Shown here: positions 8,017-14,119 of the stretch, piece by piece | How positions within the stretch are numbered: the first letter of the stretch is position 1 | Layout of the letters: each line of letters opens with the position of its first letter | Source of the DNA: Hyphomicrobiales bacterium | Lineage (GTDB): Bacteria; Pseudomonadota; Alphaproteobacteria; Rhizobiales; Afifellaceae | DNA: 14,119 bases | Direction: 5' to 3' | Assembly: GCA_013812985.1 (NCBI GenBank) | Contig: JACCSN010000751.1 | Coordinates: 1 to 14,119, forward strand | Position numbers and translations under genes: made by a program | The notes under the pieces: generated by a model | The model's database searches: none | Seen by the model: the letters and a program-made list of their open reading frames with translations, nothing else | What the model was told of the DNA's origin: nothing

Positions 8017-8335
8017 ACCTCCTGGCAAGCCGCCTGATCGGCCTGCGCCTGCGCCTCCGCCAGCGTCGCGCCGGGCCAAAACCGTGGCCGACTGCGAGCA
8101 ACCGCCGCGAACGCCACGGTGAGCACCGCCGTCAACGCCGGTGTTGCCGATTTGTTTGCGGGTTCCCGATTTCGGTTTCGGAAGCGCCTGCAAGCACCTG
8201 CGCGATTACTCGTGAGACCCGCCCCCGGTGTGGTCACGCATGGCTCGTTTCGTCCGGGAGCGCCAAATCCGACGCGGCGAGCTGCAGCGTTTGGTCGGTA
8301 TCGACATCGAGAGCCGCGGCGCTTTTCCGTCAGCT
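8017..8335. other. Intergenic stretch between convergent genes, no gene supported
   Basis: About 320 bp between the 3' ends of the DUF817 and DUF1194 genes. Open frames run through on both strands, as usual at this GC content, but none has a ribosome site together with a recognisable product. One minus-strand frame has a short hydrophobic stretch (ALTAVLTVAFAAVA) resembling a signal sequence; it could be chance or a remnant. No T-tailed hairpin terminator for either gene was found. Confidence 0.5.
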
Positions 8336-9136
8336 CTAATTGTCCATCCATCTCCGGCGGAGCTTCTCGCCGATCAGGCAATCGATGCGCGACACTCTCT
8401 GCCCAAAGGCCTGGGCGGGGATGATCCGCGGCGGGGCGCCGGCGATCTCCAGGACGAGCTTGCGGCGGATCGCCTCGGCGAAGCGGTCGACATGCTCCAC
8501 GGTGACCAGGAACGCCCCCGGCCCGCCGATCACGCAATCCTCGTAATAGATGTCGAGCTCGCGGATGGAATAGCCGCCAAAGTAGTCGGCGTGGATCATG
8601 ATCGGCAGGCCGTTGATGGTGATGCCGCGCTCCAGCACCGCCTCGCGCGCCTGCAGCACCGGCATGCCCATGTTGTTCGGCCCGTCGCCGGAGATGTCGA
8701 TTACCTGGCGCGTGCCGCGATAGCCGTTGCCGTCGAAGAGCGTGGAGGTGAAGGCGAGCGCGCCGGAAATCGACGTGCCGTGCAGGTACGAGACCGGGCG
8801 CGCGGTCAGGCTGTCGGTGAAGGCGCCGGCGCTCGCCTCGCCGTCGATGACGGCCCAGGGCGTGATGATCGCCTGCGAGCCCGGGCCGGCCCATTCCACA
8901 TAGATGACGGCGATCTTGCCGAGGAAGCCGGAGCGGATGGCGGAGAGCACCTCCGGATGCTGAAGGGCGGCGACATAGCCGTCCTTTTGCAGGTCCTGCT
9001 CCGCCCGATCCATGGAGCGCGACACGTCGACGGCCAGCACCAGCTCCAGGTCGACGTCAAGCTCCTGGGCAAGAGCGCTGCCGGTCGCGGCGGCAACGCA
9101 AAGCAGCAAGGCGGCGAGGCTGGTTCGGACGGGCAT
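8336..9136 (-). CDS. Secreted DUF1194 protein with von Willebrand A-like fold
   Basis: The 266-residue product belongs to the DUF1194 family, found mostly in alphaproteobacteria and of unknown function. A signal peptide is clear (MPVRTSLAALLLCVAAATGSALA, likely cut before Gln24), so the protein should be exported to the periplasm. The mature part begins with LELVLAVDVSRSMD, a complete MIDAS metal-binding DxSxS motif (Asp37, Ser39, Ser41). The other loops are HGTSISGAL (Thr121) and DISGDGPNN (Asp151), as in vWA domains. Cysteines 201 and 253 could form a disulfide. The frame is open farther upstream, but ATG 9136 is chosen because it gives the signal peptide and has GGAGG 6 nt upstream. That ribosome site lies inside a predicted hairpin. 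The gene is divergent from the thioredoxin-fold gene. Confidence 0.9.
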   Translation of the reverse strand: MPVRTSLAALLLCVAAATGSALAQELDVDLELVLAVDVSRSMDRAEQDLQKDGYVAALQHPEVLSAIRSGFLGKIAVIYVEWAGPGSQAIITPWAVIDGEASAGAFTDSLTARPVSYLHGTSISGALAFTSTLFDGNGYRGTRQVIDISGDGPNNMGMPVLQAREAVLERGITINGLPIMIHADYFGGYSIRELDIYYEDCVIGGPGAFLVTVEHVDRFAEAIRRKLVLEIAGAPPRIIPAQAFGQRVSRIDCLIGEKLRRRWMDN

Positions 9137-9139
9137 GCT

Positions 9140-9179
9140 TGCCTCCACAATCGAGTCGAACTCGCGAGAGAGTGTGGAG
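9140..9179 (-). promoter_or_regulatory. Leader hairpin that would hide the DUF1194 ribosome binding site
   Basis: On the minus-strand mRNA, CUCCACA (from 9179-9173) pairs perfectly with UGUGGAG (9149-9143), and the latter includes most of the GGAGG Shine-Dalgarno site (9144-9140). Inside is a second perfect stem, CGAGU/ACUCG (9164-9160 with 9156-9152) around a UCG loop. The pairing is read directly; control of translation by it, for example by temperature or a ligand, is inference. Confidence 0.45.
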
Positions 9180-9314
9180 CGCCCTGGCAGCGCCGCCAAC
9201 CCGGAAACGACCGCCCACCAACACACCCGCGTGAAACGGCGGAATTTCGGCGAGCACTTGACGGCGGCGGCGCGGGCCATGAACTGAGCAGGCGGTAACG
9301 ATGAGGAGCGCCCG

Positions 9315-9863
9315 ATGCCGACCGCAGCTCAAGCCAAGCAGGAGCTTCGCCTTCTCCCCTTCAACCTGAAGGGGACCGACGGCCGCGACTACGCTCTCGA
9401 CGACATCCGCGGCGCGAACGGGACGCTGCTGATGTTCATCTGCAACCACTGCCCCTATGTGAAGGCGGTCATCGGGCGGCTGGTCGAGGACGTGCGGGTT
9501 CTGCAGGCCGAGGGGATCGGCGCGGCCGCCATCATGTCGAACGACACCGTCGCCTATCCCGCCGACGGTTTCGACAACATGAAGCGTTTCGCCGCCGAGC
9601 ATGGCTTCCCCTTTCCCTACCTCCTCGACGAGACGCAAGGTGTCGCCCGCGCTTACGGCGCCGTCTGCACGCCCGACCTCTTCGGCTTCAACCGAGACGG
9701 GGCGCTGCAATATCGGGGCAGGGTGGACAGCGCCGGAGCGCGGCCCCCCACCGGCGGCGAGAAGCGCGAGCTGCGCGAGGCGATGCTGCTGGTCGGCCGC
9801 ACCGGCGAGGGCCCGGCCGAGCAGGTCCCCTCCATCGGCTGCTCGATCAAGTGGCGGAAGTGA
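9315..9863 (+). CDS. Thioredoxin-fold (TlpA/peroxiredoxin-like) protein
   Basis: The 182-residue product is a single thioredoxin-fold domain of the redoxin type. The redox motif is CNHC (Cys43-Cys46) in LLMFICNHCPYVKAV; the expected cis-proline lies in VCTPDLFGF (Pro120), with Cys118 two residues before it. LPFNLKGTDGRDYALDDI at the start is the usual AhpC/TlpA-like opening. A conserved-looking end PSIGCSIKW adds Cys176. There is no signal peptide, so it is probably a cytoplasmic thiol-disulfide or peroxide-handling protein; the true substrate is unknown. AGGAG (9304-9308) lies 6 nt before ATG 9315. It is divergent from the DUF1194 gene (178 bp between the starts), and its stop is only 6 bp from the 3' end of the convergent SDR gene, leaving no room for a terminator. 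Confidence 0.88.
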   Translation: MPTAAQAKQELRLLPFNLKGTDGRDYALDDIRGANGTLLMFICNHCPYVKAVIGRLVEDVRVLQAEGIGAAAIMSNDTVAYPADGFDNMKRFAAEHGFPFPYLLDETQGVARAYGAVCTPDLFGFNRDGALQYRGRVDSAGARPPTGGEKRELREAMLLVGRTGEGPAEQVPSIGCSIKWRK

Positions 9864-9869
9864 GTTCGC

Positions 9870-10649
9870 CTACCAGCAGGTGAAGCCGCCGTCGGCGAGC
9901 ACGATCGAGCCGGTCATCAGGCTCGCCGCGTCGGAGGCGAGGAAGGCGACGACGGAGGCGATCTCGTGCGGCTCGCCGAGGCGGCCCATCGGCGTGTCGC
10001 GCAGCCAGTCCGGCTTCAGCTTGTCCGCGCCCTCCAGCGTGCCGAGGAGCGGCGTGTCGATATAGGTCGGCGCGACGGCGTTGACGCGCACGCCGAGCGG
10101 CGCCCATTCGGCGGCGATGGAGGAGGTGAGGTGGTGCACGGCCGCCTTGGAGCCGTTGTAGTAAGCCTGCTTCTGCGGCCGGTTGACGATGTAGCCCGAC
10201 ATGGAGCCGATATTGACGATAGCGCCCGACCGGCGTTTCACCATGTGGCGGCCGAAGGCGCGGCAGCACCAGAAGACGCCGTTGTAATTCACGTCGTTGA
10301 CGTTCAGCCAAAGCTCGTCGGGAGTCTCCTCGGCGGCGGTTCCGGAGCGGGCGATTCCGGCATTGTTCACCAGGATGTCAACCGCGCCGAGCCGGGCGTT
10401 CAGCTCGTCGGCGACGGCGGTCACCTGGGTGGGGTCCGTCACGTCCAGGGCGACGGTCTCGACCGCATGGCCATGGCCGGCGAGGTGCTCTTGCCCCGCC
10501 TTCGCGACGGCGGCGTCTACGTCGGCGATGACCACCCGCGCCCCCATCTCCGCCAGAGCGTGGCAGCAGGAGAGCCCGATCCCCCTACCGCCGCCGGTCA
10601 CCAAGGCGGTCCGGCCGTCGAGCCTGAGCTTCTCACTGTAGCTGATCAT
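9870..10649 (-). CDS. SDR-family NAD(P)-dependent dehydrogenase
   Basis: This is a 259-residue classical short-chain dehydrogenase/reductase. The Rossmann motif is TGGGRGIG (18-25). Asp43 at the end of the second strand (VVIADVD) favours NAD over NADP. NNAG (95-98), Ser149/Ser151 in NIGSMSG, and Tyr164-Lys168 (YNGSK) form the catalytic set. The C terminus with MTGSIVLADGGFTCW is typical. The frame extends upstream, but ATG 10649 is chosen because GGAGG precedes it by 10 nt and the N terminus DGRTALVTGG fits the family. It is divergent from a sugar-type ABC importer, which suggests it oxidises a sugar or polyol taken up by that system, as sorbitol or arabinitol dehydrogenases do; the substrate itself cannot be read from the sequence. 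A palindrome upstream may be an operator. Confidence 0.92.
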   Translation of the reverse strand: MISYSEKLRLDGRTALVTGGGRGIGLSCCHALAEMGARVVIADVDAAVAKAGQEHLAGHGHAVETVALDVTDPTQVTAVADELNARLGAVDILVNNAGIARSGTAAEETPDELWLNVNDVNYNGVFWCCRAFGRHMVKRRSGAIVNIGSMSGYIVNRPQKQAYYNGSKAAVHHLTSSIAAEWAPLGVRVNAVAPTYIDTPLLGTLEGADKLKPDWLRDTPMGRLGEPHEIASVVAFLASDAASLMTGSIVLADGGFTCW

Positions 10650-10699
10650 GCTTCTTTCCTCCGCAAGGATAGCCGCGAGGCCAACGGCGCTGACGCACG

Positions 10700-10727
10700 C
10701 CATCAAGCGCCTTTGCCGCCTTGATGG
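10700..10727. promoter_or_regulatory. Operator-like palindrome between SDR and transporter genes
   Basis: CCATCAAG (10700-10707) and CTTGATGG (10720-10727) are a perfect 8-bp inverted repeat with a 12-bp spacer. It lies about 50 bp upstream of the SDR start and about 185 bp upstream of the binding-protein start. A dimeric regulator could bind it and control one or both divergent units, or it could form a hairpin in the SDR leader. No regulator gene is in the window. Confidence 0.4.
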
Positions 10728-10798
10728 ACGAAGCGTCGCCGGAAGGAAATGCGCGGCTTGAATTTTGCGCGCCTGGACCGACAAACGAGCCCGGGTGC

Positions 10799-10826
10799 TG
10801 GTCAAGCGCCAGGAGCAGGCTATAGT
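10799..10826 (+). promoter_or_regulatory. Candidate promoter of the ABC transporter operon
   Basis: TATAGT (10821-10826) is a good -10 hexamer. TGGTCA (10799-10804), 16 bp before it, matches four of six -35 bases. Transcription would start near 10833, about 80 nt before the binding-protein ATG. Plausible but unproven. Confidence 0.4.
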
Positions 10827-10912
10827 GAGCGGACACGGCCCCGCATGGCGGGACCGAATGACATTCGCATCCGCCCCGATCCACCGGGTGCGGAGCAACA
10901 TGGGAGGTCCAT

Positions 10913-12352
10913 ATGAGTTTTCACCGCATTACGTTCGCGGCGACCGCCGCCGCGGCCCTGCTGAGCTTCGGCTCGGCGGCGCAGGCCGACTTCTGGTCGG
11001 ACGCCGGCGCGCCTTACAAGGGCGTCACGATCCAGGGCGTCTCGGAGAGCACGCCGTCGTCGCATTATGTCCGCGACGTGCTGGCGCCGGACTTCACCAA
11101 GGCGACCGGGATCAACGTCGCCTTCGAGGCGACCTCCTGGGACCAGATGTACGACAAGGCGATCAAGGACATGGAGGCCAAGACCGGCATCTATGACTTC
11201 GTTTATATCGAGCAGGACATCATCTACTCGTATCTGTCCCGCGACTTCCTGGTCGACATCACGCAGGCGCTGACCGACAATCCGGCCCTCGCCTCGCCCG
11301 ACTTCAAGATGGAGAACTTCACCACCTTCATCGACTATTTCAAGGATCCGACCAAGGCGGACCATCTCTTCGGCGTGCCGATGGAAGCCTTCGTCAAGGT
11401 CTACCTCTATCGCACCGACCTGTTCGAAGACGCCGCGGCGATGGAGGCGTTCAAGGCCAAGTATAATCGCGACCTGGCGCCGGCCACCAACCACGCAGAA
11501 TACCGCGAGATCGCCGAGTTCTTCACCCAATGGGGCAAGGACCAGGGGATGGAGCTGTGGGGGACGACGGTCCAGGCCAATACCGGGCATCCGGCGTCCT
11601 GGTACGAGTTCTGGGAAAGCGTCGCGCCGACCTACGGCGTCTACCGTTGGGGCATCAACGCCGAGCAGAACTTCGGCGCCTCGGTCGCCAATGGCGGCGA
11701 GATGAACAGCGACACGGCCAAGAAGGCCCTGGAATGGTGGATCGGCAACCTCGAATTCGCCCCGCCGGAATCGACGCAGAGCACGTGGGACGAAGTGGCG
11801 GCGAGCTTCGCTTCCGGGCGGGCGGCGCAGGCCCTCGTCTACGGTGAGAACGCCGCCTGGATCGCCACCGATCCGACACGCTCGCAGGTGGTCGGCAAGG
11901 TCGGCGTGGCCCTGCCTCCGGTCGAGGAAGGCGTGATGGCCGAGGCTGAAGCGGGCGAGGGCTATATCGGCTATTACGATGGCGGCGCCTTCGGCATCCC
12001 GACCTCCTCCAAGAACCAGGAAGCGGCGCTGCTCTTCCTGCAATATATCGGCCAGGCTTCGGTCCAGCCGGGCTGGGCCACGAGCGCCGCACGCGTCGTC
12101 ATGACCTCGACCTACGACGATCCGACAGTCACCGAAATGAACGCCAAGGTCGGCGACTACTACACGCTGATGAAGGATCAGGGAAAACTCTTCGCCGGCG
12201 CCCCGGCCTATCCGTTCCACGCCCAGGTACGCGAGGCGACGGCGCCGTTCTTCTACCAGGCTATCACCGGCGAGCTCACCCCGTCGGACGCGCTCGACCA
12301 GATGGCGGAAGCGGCGGAGCAGGAGCTCTCGACGCTCGGCTATCGCAAGTAG
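10913..12352 (+). CDS. ABC transporter periplasmic sugar-binding protein (family 1)
   Basis: This 479-residue extracellular solute-binding protein captures the substrate in the periplasm and delivers it to the permease pair encoded downstream. A signal peptide is evident ([25 protein letters not shown], cut after residue 25). The mature chain has the family-1 pattern: [30 protein letters not shown] near the start, [10 protein letters not shown], a [18 protein letters not shown] stretch, and late [17 protein letters not shown]. It is rich in tryptophan and tyrosine, as expected for a sugar- or polyol-binding cleft, but the ligand cannot be read from sequence. GGGAGG (10902-10907) lies 5 nt before ATG 10913. 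Adjacent genes are a divergent SDR dehydrogenase and two CUT1-type permeases. A stable UUCG hairpin just after the stop may allow higher expression of this gene than of the permeases. Confidence 0.93.
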   Translation: MSFHRITFAATAAAALLSFGSAAQADFWSDAGAPYKGVTIQGVSESTPSSHYVRDVLAPDFTKATGINVAFEATSWDQMYDKAIKDMEAKTGIYDFVYIEQDIIYSYLSRDFLVDITQALTDNPALASPDFKMENFTTFIDYFKDPTKADHLFGVPMEAFVKVYLYRTDLFEDAAAMEAFKAKYNRDLAPATNHAEYREIAEFFTQWGKDQGMELWGTTVQANTGHPASWYEFWESVAPTYGVYRWGINAEQNFGASVANGGEMNSDTAKKALEWWIGNLEFAPPESTQSTWDEVAASFASGRAAQALVYGENAAWIATDPTRSQVVGKVGVALPPVEEGVMAEAEAGEGYIGYYDGGAFGIPTSSKNQEAALLFLQYIGQASVQPGWATSAARVVMTSTYDDPTVTEMNAKVGDYYTLMKDQGKLFAGAPAYPFHAQVREATAPFFYQAITGELTPSDALDQMAEAAEQELSTLGYRK

Positions 12353-12364
12353 CGCATCCCTTCG

Positions 12365-12385
12365 CCGGACGGCTTCGGCCGTCCC
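12365..12385 (+). other. UUCG-tetraloop hairpin between binding-protein and permease genes
   Basis: GGACGGC (12367-12373) and GCCGTCC (12378-12384) pair perfectly around a TTCG loop, an unusually stable RNA hairpin. It starts 14 nt after the binding-protein stop and lacks a T tract, so it is more likely an mRNA 3'-end stabiliser or partial terminator than a full stop. Confidence 0.65.
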
Positions 12386-12458
12386 GGCTCACGTCGCTTC
12401 CTGTTCCCGCGGCCGCTCTCCCGCTTGGGGCGAGCGGACCGGCCCCGGCGGGTGACCC

Positions 12459-13340
12459 ATGCGATCGCAATCTGTCGGCTGGCTGTTGATAGCGCCCACG
12501 CTCCTGGTCCTCGGGGTGTTCGGCATCCTGCCCTTCATCTACGTCCTCGTCGTCGGCTTCACCGAGTGGAACGCCTTCGCGGCCGACCCGACCCGGCGTT
12601 TCGACGGTGTCGAGAACTACCGTCGGCTGGTCTTCGACACGCAGTTCCTGAAGTCGCTGTGGTTGACCTTGCAATTCGCCTTCTGGGCGGTGTTGAGCCA
12701 GATCGTGCTCGGCTATTTCCTGGCCCAGCTCTTGATGCGGGACTTTCCGCTGAAAGGCTTCTTCCGCACTATCCACACGCTGCCTCTGATGGTGGCGCCC
12801 ATCGCCGTCGGCGCGACGTGGCGGCTCCTCACCGTGCCGGGGCTAGGGCCGCTGCCCTATTACCTGGACAAATGGTTCGGCATCACCATGCAGCTCGGGC
12901 GCTACCCCAACCAGGCCTTCATCACCACCATCGTCATGGATGTCTGGCACTGGACGCCGCTCGTCACATTGACGCTCCTGGCCGCGCTCTCCTCCATGCC
13001 GAAGGAGCCCTTCGAGCAGGCGCAGATCGACGGCGCCAGCAAGGTCCAGGTTTTTTGGCACATCACGCTGCCCATGCTGAAGCCGGCGCTGCTCGCGACC
13101 GTCTTCATCCGCATGATGGACGCGCTCCGGACCGTCGATGAAGTCTGGATGCTGACCGGCGGCGGGCCCGGAGCCGCCACCCGCTATGTCGGCCTGCGTA
13201 TCTGGCGCGTCGTGTTCCCCAAGACCGATTACGGCTACGGGTCGGCGATGTCGCCGCTCACCCTCTATCTCACCATCGTCATGTGCTGGCTGCTCTATGC
13301 CGGGCTGATGGCCCGCCGCGACCTGGCAAAGCCGGAATAG
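12459..13340 (+). CDS. ABC transporter permease, MalF/UgpA type
   Basis: This 293-residue inner-membrane protein is the first of two permease subunits of a CUT1 sugar importer. Six hydrophobic helices are visible, starting with [19 protein letters not shown] (residues 8-26). The cytoplasmic EAA loop that docks on the ATPase is [20 protein letters not shown] (186-205) with the expected Gly192 and the I-x-LP ending. ENYRRL and [11 protein letters not shown] are also typical of MalF-like permeases. The start ATG 12459 is preceded by only a weak GGGTGA site, 106 bp after the binding-protein gene. The second permease starts 13 nt after its stop. The ATP-binding subunit is not in the window and is expected downstream. 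Confidence 0.93.
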   Translation: MRSQSVGWLLIAPTLLVLGVFGILPFIYVLVVGFTEWNAFAADPTRRFDGVENYRRLVFDTQFLKSLWLTLQFAFWAVLSQIVLGYFLAQLLMRDFPLKGFFRTIHTLPLMVAPIAVGATWRLLTVPGLGPLPYYLDKWFGITMQLGRYPNQAFITTIVMDVWHWTPLVTLTLLAALSSMPKEPFEQAQIDGASKVQVFWHITLPMLKPALLATVFIRMMDALRTVDEVWMLTGGGPGAATRYVGLRIWRVVFPKTDYGYGSAMSPLTLYLTIVMCWLLYAGLMARRDLAKPE

Positions 13341-13353
13341 GGAGGCTTCGACA

Positions 13354-14119
<766 letters not shown>

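Noticed and set aside
7077..8894. 605-codon minus-strand open frame across the DUF817 gene and the gap after it
   Set aside because: It runs antisense to a recognisable membrane protein gene and through part of the DUF1194 gene in another frame; the translation is Arg/Gly/Asp/Glu-rich low-complexity shadow. The hydrophobic stretch near 8100-8150 alone is too short to claim a gene or remnant.
9258..9263. TTGACG as -35 box for the thioredoxin-fold gene
   Set aside because: No acceptable -10 hexamer follows at 16-18 bp (GAACTG at 17), so I do not call a promoter.
9181..9280. Longer N terminus for the DUF1194 protein
   Set aside because: The open frame extends to 9280, but it would bury the signal peptide in the interior, and the ribosome site supports ATG 9136.

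Overview
The window is GC-rich, densely coded DNA that looks like an alphaproteobacterial chromosome, most likely Hyphomicrobiales (Rhizobiales). The main reasons are an rpsT gene close upstream of dnaA, clear matches to families common in that group (DUF1194 and DUF817 proteins, a MalF/MalG-type sugar ABC transporter), and a paired repeat of the 'gtagcccggatg...atccggg' type familiar from rhizobial intergenic regions. The species cannot be named from the sequence alone.

Layout, left to right. (1) 1-1422 is the 3' part of hutU (urocanate hydratase, histidine degradation), cut by the window edge. (2) rpsT (ribosomal protein S20, 1629-1892) has a strong sigma70-type promoter, a terminator-like hairpin in its leader and a clear intrinsic terminator after it. 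(3) About 680 bp without a convincing gene follows. It holds the rpsT terminator, two A8 tracts, several GANTC sites and a weak promoter candidate. (4) A replication-initiation cluster comes next: a rhodanese-domain protein (2571-3008), dnaA (3065-4513), dnaN (4822-5937) and recF (5950-7131). Between dnaA and dnaN lie an inverted pair of REP-like palindromes and a perfect tandem 20-bp repeat. gyrB, the common next gene, is absent; a seven-helix DUF817 membrane protein overlaps the end of recF instead. (5) 7995-8335 has no gene I can support. (6) A secreted DUF1194 (von Willebrand A-like) protein on the minus strand has its Shine-Dalgarno site inside a predicted leader hairpin, and is divergent from a thioredoxin-fold protein with a CNHC motif. 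(7) An SDR-family dehydrogenase on the minus strand is divergent from a sugar or polyol ABC importer: a periplasmic binding protein, a MalF-type permease and a MalG-type permease cut by the right edge. The SDR may oxidise what the importer brings in.

Functionally the window is mostly housekeeping (histidine catabolism, ribosome, chromosome replication and repair) followed by an accessory sugar-uptake locus. I found no CRISPR array, phage, insertion sequence, toxin-antitoxin pair or obvious new multigene system. The items most worth a second look are RNA and DNA structures: the rpsT leader hairpin, the SD-sequestering hairpin of the DUF1194 gene, the repeats between dnaA and dnaN, the GANTC cluster upstream of dnaA, and the operator-like palindrome between the SDR and transporter genes.
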